Source of the DNA: Caulobacter endophyticus
Lineage (GTDB): Bacteria > Pseudomonadota > Alphaproteobacteria > Caulobacterales > Caulobacteraceae
Direction: 5' to 3'
NCBI RefSeq assembly: GCF_003116815.1
Contig: NZ_QDKQ01000060.1
Coordinates: 23,832-87,831 of the forward strand
Length of the DNA: 64,000 nt
Positions 32,849-40,791 of this stretch are shown piece after piece. The number at the start of each line of letters is the position of its first letter. The stretch's first letter is position 1. A model generated the notes under the pieces. It did no database searches. It worked only from the letters and a program-made list of their open reading frames with translations, and was not told where the DNA came from. A program made the translations under genes and the position numbers.

Positions 32849-33475
32849 GTGATCCAGTTTCACACAATCCCGACCGCCAACGGCCAGAAGGTGCGGATCG
32901 TGCTGGAGGAGACGGGGCTGGCCTACAGGCTGGCCCCCATCGACCTCTATGCCGGCGAGCACAAGCGGCCTGACTACAAGGCCGCGCTGAGCCCGTTCGG
33001 CAAGGCGCCGGCGATCGTCGATCCCGATGGTCCCGGGGGCGAGCCGATCGTGCTGGCCGAGACCCTGGCCATCGCCTGGTACCTGGCCGAGAAGGCCGCA
33101 AGCGACCTTTTGCCCAAGGGGCCGGGCGAGCGGGCCGAGTTCCTGATGTGGGCCTCGGCGGTGTCGTCGCAGCTGGCCGGGGCCTTCACGAACCAGTTCG
33201 TGGCCACGGTGATGGCCCCGGAAAAGACCCCGTGGGCGATCGAGCGGTCGCTGGCCGACTGCCACGAGCAGCTGGCGGCGTTCGAGGCCCGGCTGGCCAG
33301 CCGCGTCTACATGCTGGGCGAGCGCTTCACGATCCTGGACGCACTGTTCTTCCCGATGGTGGCCAGCTCGGCCAGGCGCCTGGAAGGCGGGCTCGATCCC
33401 TACCCGAACCTGGCGCGCTACGAGGCCTTCATCGGCCAGCGGCCGGGCGTTCAGCGGGGCATGGCGGCGGGCTGA
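32849..33475 (+). CDS. Glutathione S-transferase family protein
   Basis: 208 residues. An N-terminal thioredoxin-like domain (residues 1-80; TIPTANGQKVRIVLEETGL, then GKAPAIVDPDG with the cis-Pro, and ETLAIAWYLAEK) precedes a helical C-terminal domain (90-205; GERFTILDALFFPMVASS). In catabolic operons GSTs often serve as maleylpyruvate or maleylacetoacetate isomerases, or remove glutathione. The start is GTG at 32849, eleven bases after the monooxygenase stop, with GAGGGCGGGG upstream. It is the last gene of its operon. Confidence 0.85.
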   Translation: MIQFHTIPTANGQKVRIVLEETGLAYRLAPIDLYAGEHKRPDYKAALSPFGKAPAIVDPDGPGGEPIVLAETLAIAWYLAEKAASDLLPKGPGERAEFLMWASAVSSQLAGAFTNQFVATVMAPEKTPWAIERSLADCHEQLAAFEARLASRVYMLGERFTILDALFFPMVASSARRLEGGLDPYPNLARYEAFIGQRPGVQRGMAAG

Positions 33476-33567
33476 CGCGAACGTCGTTCGCCTGCAACCT
33501 TGGCGCCGTACCGGGCTCGAAAACCTTGTGAGACAGTCGCCCGCACGGTTAACGCGAGGCGGCCCGG

Positions 33568-33954
33568 ATGGAGCGCAGCTGGATCAAGGGCCGGGTCTTC
33601 GTCGTCGACGACGACCCGGTTCTGCTGAACTTCCTGGAGGGCGCGCTCGCCAGGTCCGGCTATCTGGTCCAGGCCTTCGAGACCGCCCGCAGCGCGCTGC
33701 ACGCTGCCGCCATCGACCGGCCGGCGATCTGGCTTATCGACATCCGCATGCCCGACATGGACGGCATGGAGCTCCTGAAGATGCTGCGCGCCGGCGAGGA
33801 GCACCGGCAGACGCCGGTGATCATGGTGACGGGCGACGGGCGTCTCGACCGCATCGCCAGCGCCATGGGCGCGGGGGCGACGACCTACCTGCTGAAACCG
33901 TTCTCGCCCCAGCAGGTGGTGGAGAAGGTCTATGCCGCGCTGAGGTTGGGGTAA
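33568..33954 (+). CDS. Single-domain response regulator
   Basis: 128 residues, a stand-alone receiver domain. The acidic pocket is VVDDDPVLL, the phospho-acceptor Asp is in LIDIRMPDMDG (near 55), the switch Thr is in VMVTGDG, and the Lys is in LLKPFSP. There is no output domain. No histidine kinase is nearby, so it must act by protein contact or as part of a phosphorelay. Its place between two catabolic operons may be accidental; no IclR operator precedes it. Confidence 0.88.
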   Translation: MERSWIKGRVFVVDDDPVLLNFLEGALARSGYLVQAFETARSALHAAAIDRPAIWLIDIRMPDMDGMELLKMLRAGEEHRQTPVIMVTGDGRLDRIASAMGAGATTYLLKPFSPQQVVEKVYAALRLG

Positions 33955-33970
33955 GGGAGCTACCCCCATC

Positions 33971-34000
33971 CCGTGAAATCCCTTCGCGGGGATTTCACGG
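33971..34000. terminator. Perfect inverted repeat between convergent genes
   Basis: CCGTGAAATCCC-TTCGCG-GGGATTTCACGG is a perfect 12-bp stem. It lies between the response regulator and SDR stops. It has no T run, so it may be a terminator of the stem-only type or a repeat. Confidence 0.5.
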
Positions 34001-34026
34001 ATGATGGCAGGCGTGGCGAGAAACAC

Positions 34027-34743
34027 TTACCAAGCCACCTCGGCGCCCGCCAGGTCGAGGAACTTGCCCGTATCGTCGAGGCTCAGCCCGGCGATGACCT
34101 TCTGCTGGCCTTCGACGCTTTCCTCGACGGAGTAGGGCGCGTCGGGGCCGCCGAGCGCGGTGCGGGTCCAGCCGGGGGCCATGGCGATGACGGTGACGCC
34201 GTCGCCCTTCAGTTCCACCGCCAGGCCCTTGGCCAGCATGTTCAGCGCCGCCTTGGACGAGCGGTAGGCGTGCGAGCCGCCGTAGATGTTGGTTCCGATC
34301 GAGGCCAGGCCGCTCGACATCATGACGATGGTCTTCTTGTCGCCGGCCTTCACGTTGTCGATCAGCGCCGCGGTGATCCGGAAGGGCGAGACGACGTTGG
34401 TGGCCAGAATGTCGGCCCAGATCTCGTAGTCCATCCCGTCCAGGGTCTGGTGGGCCATGCCCTCGGGCAGGGGAATGGGGCCGTAGGTGCCGGCGTTGTT
34501 GATCAGCACGTCGATCGCTGCGCCTCGAAGACGCTCGGCGAAGGCGGCGACGGAGCCCGCGTCGTTCACCGACAGCGCCTCGATGCGGACCTTGCCGGGA
34601 TGTGCGGCGGCGATGGCCTGCAGGTCGTCGGCGGCGGCCGGATCGCGGCAGGTGGCGATGACGCCGGCGCCGGCGGCGGCGTATTGGCGGACGTGCTCCA
34701 GGCCGATGCCGCGATTGGCGCCGGTGATCAGGACCGTGGTCAT
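34027..34743 (-). CDS. Short-chain dehydrogenase/reductase
   Basis: 238 residues of a classical SDR. The cofactor motif TGANRGIG is at residues 7-14, NNAG near 86-89, the catalytic Ser in MMSSGLASIG, and YxxxK as YRSSK near 156. APGWTRTALGG follows. It reduces or oxidises a small carbonyl or alcohol with NAD(P). AGGAGAG precedes the ATG at 34743. It is divergent from the hydrolase-dehydrogenase fusion; a -10-like GTTCAAGTC lies 44 nt from the centre of operator D on the minus strand, so it may be co-regulated. Confidence 0.88.
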   Translation of the reverse strand: MTTVLITGANRGIGLEHVRQYAAAGAGVIATCRDPAAADDLQAIAAAHPGKVRIEALSVNDAGSVAAFAERLRGAAIDVLINNAGTYGPIPLPEGMAHQTLDGMDYEIWADILATNVVSPFRITAALIDNVKAGDKKTIVMMSSGLASIGTNIYGGSHAYRSSKAALNMLAKGLAVELKGDGVTVIAMAPGWTRTALGGPDAPYSVEESVEGQQKVIAGLSLDDTGKFLDLAGAEVAW

Positions 34744-34816
34744 GGCGTGCTCTCCTGTTCGTTGCTGGCGGCGACTTGAACCGCTCGCCGCGACGCGGGC
34801 GTGGCGGCGGCGATCT

Positions 34817-34833
34817 TCGCCGCTGTGCGGATA
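34817..34833. promoter_or_regulatory. Predicted IclR operator, site D
   Basis: TCGCCG-CTGTG-CGGATA. The half nearest the fusion gene is perfect and the other matches four of six bases. The centre at 34825 is 45 nt before the -10-like element at 34870. Confidence 0.65.
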
Positions 34834-34869
34834 ACGGGCCCGGCCGCCGGGAGCCGGCGAGGGACGGGC

Positions 34870-34878
34870 GCTAGGACC
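34870..34878 (+). promoter_or_regulatory. -10-like element of fusion gene
   Basis: GCTAGGACC matches RYTANNGTC except one base, at exactly 45 nt from operator D, 39 bases before the TTG start at 34909. Confidence 0.55.
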
Positions 34879-34908
34879 GAGGCTCAAAAGAGTCCGCTGG
34901 AGCCGCCC

Positions 34909-36750
34909 TTGACCGCCATCCTCAAGGCTTACGCCGATACGCCCGCCGGCCAGGTGCACCTGCGCCGGGTGGACGGCCCCGGCGATCCGATCGTGCTTCT
35001 GCACCGCACGCCGGTCAGCTCGGCCTGCTTCGACGGCGTTCTGGCCCGCCTGGCCGGCCGTCGCGCGGCCATCGCGCTTGATACGCCCGGCTTTGGCCAG
35101 TCGTTCCGTCCCAAGGGCCTGCCTTCGACGGCGGACTACGGGGCCTGGCTGCTGGCGGCGCTGGACGCCGTGGGCGTCGAGCGTTTCCACCTGGCCGGCC
35201 ACCACACGGGCACCCACATCGGCGCCGAGATCGCCGTGGCCGCGCCGGGCCGCGTGCGCTCGCTGCTGCTGAACGGTGTGCTGTTCGCCACCGCCGCCGA
35301 ACGCGAGATGTTCCGAACCCAGGTCGGCCAGGCCGCGCCGATCGATGCTCACGGCGCCTACCTGATCCAGTCCTGGGGCACGATGAAGGGGTTGATGCCC
35401 CGCTTCGACGCCCAACTCGTGCAGGCCGAGTTCCTGGGCGCGATCGGCGCGCCGGACGGCCGAAACCAGGCCTTCGGGGCGATCTTCGACCAGGACTTCG
35501 CCAGCGTCTTCAAGGGCGTGACCTGCCCGGTCACCGTGCTGCAGGCGGTTGACGACCCGCTGGCCGGCTTCGTCAGCCGCATCCGCACCGCACGGCCGGG
35601 CGTGGTGGTCACCACCCAGGGCAAGACCGGCGTCGCCGCGCCCGAACTCGAGCCCGAAATCTTCGCCGAAACCCTGCTGGCTTTCGCGGCCGGCGTCGAA
35701 ACCACGCCTCCGAACACCCCCCTTCAATGGACTCCGCCCATGACCAATCGCCGTTTCTCCCTCGTCCGCGCCGAGCAGGGCTTCGAACTGGCCGACACCA
35801 TCGTGCCGGTCCCGCAGCCGGGTCCGGGCGAGGTGCTGGTGCGCGTGCGCGCGGTGGCGCTGAATCGTCGCGACGTGATGATCCGCAAGGGCTGGTATCC
35901 GGTGGGCGAGGCCGACGGCTTCACCCCGCTGTCGGACGCCGCCGGCGAGATCGTCGCCCTGGGTGACGGGGTCGGAGACCTGGCGGTGGGCGATCGCGTG
36001 GCCTCGACCTTCTTCCAGGCCTGGCCGGAAGGGCGCATCACCTTCCCGGCGGTGATCTCGTCGCTGGGCGCCGGCGGCCCCGGCGTGCTGGCCGAGCACG
36101 TGGTGCTGTCGGCCGGCGGCGTGGTGAAGCTGCCCGACAGCCTCGACTTCGTGCAGGGCGCGACCCTGACCTGCTCGGGCGTGACGGCCTGGTCGTCGCT
36201 GGTGACGCACGGCGGCCTGAAGGCCGGCGACTGGGTGGTGACGCTGGGCACCGGCGGCGTCTCGCTGTGGGGTCTGCAGATCGCCAAGGCTTTTGGCGCC
36301 AGGGTGGCCGTGGTCGGCGGCGACGACGCCAAGCTGGCCCGCGCCAAGGAGCTGGGCGCCGACCTGACGGTAAACTATCGCACTACGCCCGACTGGGATG
36401 TCGCGGTGAAGGAAGCCACCGGCGGCGGCGTGCAGCACGCCCTGGAACTGGGCGGCGCCGGCACCCTGGCCAAGTCGCAGGCCAGCCTCGGCGTCGGCGG
36501 CCACGTGGCCGTCATTGGCGCGCTGGATGGCTTTGGCGGTACGCTGGACGCCTCGGCCATGGTCATGGCCGCCCAGCGCGCCACGGCGATCTCGGTGGGC
36601 TCGCGCGCCGACCACCAGGCGCTGTCGGACTTCGTGGCGGCCAAGGGCATCGTCCCGGTGGTCGACGCCGTCTTCGCCCTCGACGCCATCGAGGGCGCCT
36701 ACACCCGCGCCGACCAGGGCGCGTTCGGCAAGGTGGTGGTGACGCTCTGA
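34909..36750 (+). CDS. Alpha/beta hydrolase fused to medium-chain dehydrogenase/quinone oxidoreductase
   Basis: About 613 residues with two enzymes in one frame. Residues 1-265 form an alpha/beta hydrolase (VLLHRTPVSSACFDGVLARL, then AIALDTPGFGQS and FHLAGHHTGTHIGAEI, where His replaces the usual nucleophile Ser). A linker TTPPNTPLQWTPPMTNRR leads into residues 280-613, an MDR-type NAD(P)-dependent dehydrogenase with a Rossmann turn VVTLGTGGVSLWGLQIAKAF and no obvious zinc ligands. TTG at 34909, with GGAG seven bases upstream, is chosen because an upstream GTG (34801) would place operator D and the -10 inside the gene. An ATG at about 35740 could alternatively start the dehydrogenase alone. 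Confidence 0.78.
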   Translation: MTAILKAYADTPAGQVHLRRVDGPGDPIVLLHRTPVSSACFDGVLARLAGRRAAIALDTPGFGQSFRPKGLPSTADYGAWLLAALDAVGVERFHLAGHHTGTHIGAEIAVAAPGRVRSLLLNGVLFATAAEREMFRTQVGQAAPIDAHGAYLIQSWGTMKGLMPRFDAQLVQAEFLGAIGAPDGRNQAFGAIFDQDFASVFKGVTCPVTVLQAVDDPLAGFVSRIRTARPGVVVTTQGKTGVAAPELEPEIFAETLLAFAAGVETTPPNTPLQWTPPMTNRRFSLVRAEQGFELADTIVPVPQPGPGEVLVRVRAVALNRRDVMIRKGWYPVGEADGFTPLSDAAGEIVALGDGVGDLAVGDRVASTFFQAWPEGRITFPAVISSLGAGGPGVLAEHVVLSAGGVVKLPDSLDFVQGATLTCSGVTAWSSLVTHGGLKAGDWVVTLGTGGVSLWGLQIAKAFGARVAVVGGDDAKLARAKELGADLTVNYRTTPDWDVAVKEATGGGVQHALELGGAGTLAKSQASLGVGGHVAVIGALDGFGGTLDASAMVMAAQRATAISVGSRADHQALSDFVAAKGIVPVVDAVFALDAIEGAYTRADQGAFGKVVVTL

Positions 36751-36763
36751 TCGTGATCCTTCA

Positions 36764-36920
36764 ACCCCTTGCGGGAGAAGGTGTCGGCGATGGCCGACGG
36801 ATGAGGGGTCTCTCAAAAGCAAGACGCCGCGACAGCTGATCGGCTGTCGCGGCGTTTCTGTTCGTGCAACCCCTCACCCGACCCGCTGCGCGGCCCCCCT
36901 CTCCAGCAAGGGTAGAGGGC
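36764..36920. repeat. Palindromic intergenic repeat pair (copy 6, variant)
   Basis: CAACCCCTTGCGGGAGAAGG, GGCGATGGCCGAC and GATGAGGGGT on one side face CCCCTCACCCGACCC and CCCCCCTCTCC on the other. A terminator hairpin is embedded in the middle. Confidence 0.55.
36824..36858. terminator. Strong hairpin terminator
   Basis: ACGCCGCGACAGC-TGATCG-GCTGTCGCGGCGT is a perfect 13-bp stem followed by TTCTG on the plus strand. It ends the fusion gene and may also serve the convergent glyoxalase operon. Confidence 0.85.
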
Positions 36921-36926
36921 TCATGT

Positions 36927-37802
36927 TCAGGCTTCCACCACCTCGACCAGCGCCCCGCCAGGGGCGCGCAGGACGCCGGCGCGCTTGCCGCCGTAGACGG
37001 CGCCGGCGCGGACCGTGGGGGGCGCGATCCAGTCGCCCGTCACGCTGTCGAAGTCCGGATGCTTGAGGGTGCAGATGGCGACGCCCGGCGGCAGGGCGCC
37101 AGGGTGGCCGGGGCGCGCCGTGGCTTGCTCCGGGTACTGGTCGAACTCTAGGAAGACGTCCTTCTCAAACGTCGCCGTCGCCAGGGCGTGGCGGCTGTCT
37201 TTGGGAAGATCGAAGGCGTCGTTGATCATGTGGTAGACGATGGTCATCGGCGTGCCGACGTCCAGGCCCAGGGTCTGGGCGAACCAGCGGCCGCTGGCCT
37301 CCATGTCGTCGCTGGCCAGGACGAGGATGAACAGCTTGTCGATCAGGCTGCCGGGATGGGGCAGGCCATTGCCGGGCGAGATGATCTCGGTGAGGTAGAC
37401 GATCTCGCCGTCGGGACCCTTGACCTGCATCGGATGGATGGTCGGCAGGCCGTCGATGCGCCTGGGCGGGCCGATGATCTCGAACGGCGCGTCCTGCATG
37501 CGGGCGTTCACGGCCATCACGTCCTGGCAGCAGATCTCGATCGCGGCCCAGCCGTAGGTGCGCAACGGCAGGTATTGGGGGGCCGGATCGCCCTCGACGA
37601 AGCGCAGGAAGACGTCGGCGCCGCTGGCCGGCTGCAGTACGGCGTAGGGCCGGCCGGCGCTGGCCGGGGCCCCCCAGCTTGCGGCGACGTCGGCGGGGAC
37701 CTCGCCCTCTTCGACCACGGCGTAGTCCAGCCACTGGGCGTAGCGTTGCGCGGTCGCCCCGACGTTCGGCGTCACCAGGGTGGCGGCCCTAAGAAGGTTC
37801 AT
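36927..37802 (-). CDS. VOC-family (glyoxalase-fold) protein
   Basis: 291 residues with two vicinal-oxygen-chelate modules: residues 1-125 (AATLVTPNVGATAQRYAQWLDY ... AAIEICCQDVMAVNARM) and 135-290 (LFILVLASDDMEASGRWFAQTLGL ... VFLEFDQYP). Families of this fold include extradiol dioxygenases, isomerases and lyases; the metal ligands are not certain here. It is third in the operon of methyltransferase 3 and its small partner, 27 bases after the latter. The start is the ATG at 37802. Confidence 0.8.
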   Translation of the reverse strand: MNLLRAATLVTPNVGATAQRYAQWLDYAVVEEGEVPADVAASWGAPASAGRPYAVLQPASGADVFLRFVEGDPAPQYLPLRTYGWAAIEICCQDVMAVNARMQDAPFEIIGPPRRIDGLPTIHPMQVKGPDGEIVYLTEIISPGNGLPHPGSLIDKLFILVLASDDMEASGRWFAQTLGLDVGTPMTIVYHMINDAFDLPKDSRHALATATFEKDVFLEFDQYPEQATARPGHPGALPPGVAICTLKHPDFDSVTGDWIAPPTVRAGAVYGGKRAGVLRAPGGALVEVVEA

Positions 37803-37829
37803 CGATATGTCCTTGAAATCGTAAGGGCT

Positions 37830-38186
37830 TCAGTCGCGCAGTTCGACGGCGACGTCTTCCGAAGCGACGTCGCCCGTGGCGGTCGCGGCTTCGGCCTCCT
37901 GCTGGACGATGCGCAGCACGCGGGAAAGGTATTCCTGCAGCCACAGGCCGCGCTCGGCGGCGGCCTCGGCCGACGGCTCGAAGCGCTCGATCTCGGTGCG
38001 ATCGAGGCTGCCGCGGGATTCCAGCACGCGCTCCAGCGTGTCGAGCCGGGCGCGGGCGACGGCCAGCTCCTGGACCACGGCCATGGTGATGGCCAGCACG
38101 CGCTCGACTTCCGGATTGGCGAAGAAATAGGGGCGCTTGCCGGCGGGCTTGGCGCCGGCGTCGGCCAGGGCGTCTGCGATGCTCAT
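37830..38186 (-). CDS. Small helical partner protein 3 of methyltransferase
   Basis: 118 residues, mostly helical with an acidic C-terminus. QELAVARARLDTLERVLESRG and RTEIERFEPS match the other two small partner proteins; the sequence LERVLESRG is nearly the same as LEAVLESHG in partner 1. The ATG overlaps the methyltransferase 3 stop by four bases (ATGA). Translational coupling implies a complex in fixed ratio. The function is unknown. Confidence 0.82.
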   Translation of the reverse strand: MSIADALADAGAKPAGKRPYFFANPEVERVLAITMAVVQELAVARARLDTLERVLESRGSLDRTEIERFEPSAEAAAERGLWLQEYLSRVLRIVQQEAEAATATGDVASEDVAVELRD

Positions 38187-39409
38187 CGTGACTTTCGCGC
38201 TCCGATCACGCGCCAGGCGGCCTTGCGGCCATAGTCTTCGCTGTCGTCGTCGGCGGCGTCGGGGAAGACCTCGCGGTCGACCACGGCGGTGACGCCGTCA
38301 TGGATCAGCTCGCCTGCCGCAAAGCCGGCCTCGACCATGCGGGCGTCCAGGTCGATCTCGTGCAGCGTGCTCCAGAAGGGCTCGTTATTGTAGAAGGCGT
38401 CCCAGTCGCGCATGGCCTGCTCGAACAGCGGCATGGTCGGCGCGTATTGCGGTTGCTCGACGTGCAGCACGACGCCGCCGGGCGCCAGGACGCGGCGGCT
38501 CTCGGCGAAAATGGCCTTCATCGAGGTCAGCGACAGCTCGTGCAGGAACATCGTGGTCTGCACCCAGTCGAAGCTCTCGTTCTCGAAGCGCGACAGGTCG
38601 GCGCCGTCGGCCTGGACGAAGCGGATGTTCTCCACCCCCAGCGAAGCGGCGCGGGCGGCGGCGTAGCGCAGCATCGGCCCGCCGACGTCGATGGCGACGA
38701 CCTCGGCGTCAGGAAAGGCCTGGGCGATCGGCAGCGCGCTGTGGCCGACCGTGGCGCCGATGTCGAGGATGCGGCGCGGCTTGAAGTCGGGAAGCCGGCG
38801 CTGCACCCAGCGCACCACGGCCTGGCCGCCGCCGTCGGAGAAGCGGCCGAGCAGCCCCCCGGTGGTGGCGAAGCCGCCGTGGTCGTAGTTGGCGCCGCCC
38901 GACACGTCGCCTTCGAAGCGCTCGACGTGATAGCTGCCGGGCATGCAGTGATGGTCGACGGCGCTCACATAGCGCGGGATCTTCAGGTCAGGGTCAAGCT
39001 CCAGCCGGTCGTGGCCGGCGTTCAGTGCGGCGGCCTTGGCGGCCAGCTCCTCGGCCTGACGCAGGGTGGTCCAGCGGCCGGCCTGCTGGCGCTGCTCCAT
39101 GGTCAGGCGGCGAAGGGCCGACCAAGTCTGGAAGGCGGGATCCTTCAGCAGGGCCTTGCGGACCTCGTGGCGATCCCCAGGCGCGCGATCGTTGGCCTTC
39201 TCGAAGGCCGGCAGGGCGCGGGTTTCCCAGGCTTGCTTCACGCCGGGGATGAGGCGGGTGGAGAGGTGGCGGTTGAGCTGGGCCAGGACGTTCAGCCGCT
39301 CGACCTCGTCATGCGACATGTCGGGGAACACCCCATGGCGGCCGACCTTGCGATAGTCGGGCGGGCCGTCATAGGCCTGGATCGGCCCCTCGTTGACGCG
39401 ACCGGTCAT
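38183..39409 (-). CDS. Class I SAM-dependent methyltransferase 3
   Basis: 408 residues, paralogous to methyltransferase 2 over the whole length. The N-terminal helical domain has AFEKANDRAPGDRHEVRKAL and ends with PRYVSAVDHHCMPGSYH. The Rossmann domain has ILDIGATVGHSALPIAQAF, again with Thr in place of the central Gly, then VVAIDVGGPMLRYAAARA, FENESFDWVQTTMFLHE and FYNNEPFWSTL. AGGAGTGCGCC precedes the ATG at 39409. The operon continues with the small partner and a VOC protein. The substrate is unknown. A weak operator-like sequence lies at 39479-39495. Confidence 0.87.
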   Translation of the reverse strand: MTGRVNEGPIQAYDGPPDYRKVGRHGVFPDMSHDEVERLNVLAQLNRHLSTRLIPGVKQAWETRALPAFEKANDRAPGDRHEVRKALLKDPAFQTWSALRRLTMEQRQQAGRWTTLRQAEELAAKAAALNAGHDRLELDPDLKIPRYVSAVDHHCMPGSYHVERFEGDVSGGANYDHGGFATTGGLLGRFSDGGGQAVVRWVQRRLPDFKPRRILDIGATVGHSALPIAQAFPDAEVVAIDVGGPMLRYAAARAASLGVENIRFVQADGADLSRFENESFDWVQTTMFLHELSLTSMKAIFAESRRVLAPGGVVLHVEQPQYAPTMPLFEQAMRDWDAFYNNEPFWSTLHEIDLDARMVEAGFAAGELIHDGVTAVVDREVFPDAADDDSEDYGRKAAWRVIGARKSR

Positions 39410-39504
39410 GGCGCACTCCTACTGACTTGGCGGGAGCTTGCGCCCGACCGGCGGGCGGCGGGCGCGCGACGGCGCGAAAATCCGCCTGTCAGGAATCTGG
39501 GAAG

Positions 39505-40791
39505 TCAGGCGCCGGGAACGGCCGCGCGCTCGCCGGCGGCGGCCTCGATGCGCTGCTCCTCGACGACGTGCTCGGAGGCGAAGCGGTAGCGGCCCAGCGG
39601 CAACAGGACGAGACCGCCGACCACCAGCAGGCCCGTGGCGATCAGCAGCGAGAGCTGGTAGCCGCCGGTGGCGTCGAAATCCGCCCCGAACGCCACAGGG
39701 CCCAGGCCCGAGCCGGCGGCGTAGGACAGGTAGAGGCAGCCATAGAGGGTCGAATAGGACCGCGCCCCGAAATAGCGGGCGATCAGGAAGGCCAGCAGGT
39801 CGAACTCCATGCCCGCCGCCATGCCGACCAGGGCGATGGCAAGGAGGGCGCCGGTGAAGCCGGGGGCCTGGCCGTGCAGGATCAGGCAGCCCAGCGCCGG
39901 CAGGCACAGCAGCACCAGCGCCACGGCCGGCGCCCAGAAGCGGTCGACCAGATAGCCGCCGGCCACGCGTCCGACGATCACCGACAGGCCGACCACGGGC
40001 GCCAGGCTGACGATCTCGGCCTTGCTGAAGCCCTTCAGCTTCAGCAGGTTCTCGAGGTTGGGCAGAGGGCCTGCGATGGCGAAGGAGAACAGCAGGAAGC
40101 CGCTGGCGATCAGCCAGAACTTCGGATTGCGCAGGGCTTGGGCCAGCGTCAGGCCCGGCAGGGGCTCGGTCTCGGTATGGACACGGCGAGCGCCGGGATC
40201 CTTGAAGGCCAGCAGCGCCACGGGCAGGGCGATGGCCAGGGGCAGGGCGCCGGTGACCAGATAGGCCGCACGCCAGCCGTGGGCCTCGATCATCCACATC
40301 AGGAACGGCTTGATCAGAAAGCCGAACACGCCGGTGCCCATCAAGGCGACGCCCAGAGCCAGACCCTTGTTCTTCTCGAAGCCGTTGTTGACCGCCCGGG
40401 TCCAGGTGGTGGGCAGGGTGCCGGCGCCGACCGCCCCCATGATCGCCCAGTTCAGATAGAACAGCGGCAGGGCGCCGTTGGTCAGCGCAAAGCCCATGAA
40501 GGCGAAGGCGAACAGAACCAGCGAGGTGATGGCCACGGGCCGCACGCCGATCCTGTCGCCCAGCCAGCCGACGAGCGGGCCGGCGATCATGACGGCCACC
40601 GTGGCCACCGGCAGGCCCAGCATGATCGAGGCGAAGCTCCAGCCGAACTCCTTGGCCAGCTGCGGGGCCAGCATGCCGATGCTGTAGAAGGGCAGGGGCG
40701 AGAGCCCCAGGCCCACGCCCAGCACGACGCTGAGCAGCAGCGGCCAGCCGCGGCGGAATTCGCCTGCCTGGTTTTCGGATAGTTTCGCCAT
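39505..40791 (-). CDS. MFS transporter, monocarboxylate type (second)
   Basis: About 428 residues with twelve predicted membrane helices. The first cytoplasmic loop is GWLGDRIGVRPVAI (MFS motif A), and TTWTRAVNNGFEKNKGLALG parallels the carrier at 14771-16021. The N-terminus FRRGWPLLLSVVLGVGLGLS is also alike (FRRGWRVVLAAGVGVGCG there). The two are paralogues bracketing the enzymes, perhaps for substrate uptake and product export. I prefer the ATG at 40791 (MAKLSENQ); an ATG at 40815 gives eight more residues. Confidence 0.85.
   Translation of the reverse strand: MAKLSENQAGEFRRGWPLLLSVVLGVGLGLSPLPFYSIGMLAPQLAKEFGWSFASIMLGLPVATVAVMIAGPLVGWLGDRIGVRPVAITSLVLFAFAFMGFALTNGALPLFYLNWAIMGAVGAGTLPTTWTRAVNNGFEKNKGLALGVALMGTGVFGFLIKPFLMWMIEAHGWRAAYLVTGALPLAIALPVALLAFKDPGARRVHTETEPLPGLTLAQALRNPKFWLIASGFLLFSFAIAGPLPNLENLLKLKGFSKAEIVSLAPVVGLSVIVGRVAGGYLVDRFWAPAVALVLLCLPALGCLILHGQAPGFTGALLAIALVGMAAGMEFDLLAFLIARYFGARSYSTLYGCLYLSYAAGSGLGPVAFGADFDATGGYQLSLLIATGLLVVGGLVLLPLGRYRFASEHVVEEQRIEAAAGERAAVPGA

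Noticed and set aside
34801..34908. GTG at 34801 as start of the hydrolase-dehydrogenase fusion
   Set aside because: It would place the operator and -10 element inside the gene, while TTG 34909 has a good ribosome site.
39479..39495. AATCCG-CCTGT-CAGGAA upstream of methyltransferase 3
   Set aside because: Only eight of twelve positions match and the sequence at 45 nt is a poor -10. It is kept as a weak candidate, not listed as a feature.
40776..40781. CGGATA inside the second MFS gene
   Set aside because: It lies within coding sequence, with no symmetric partner.
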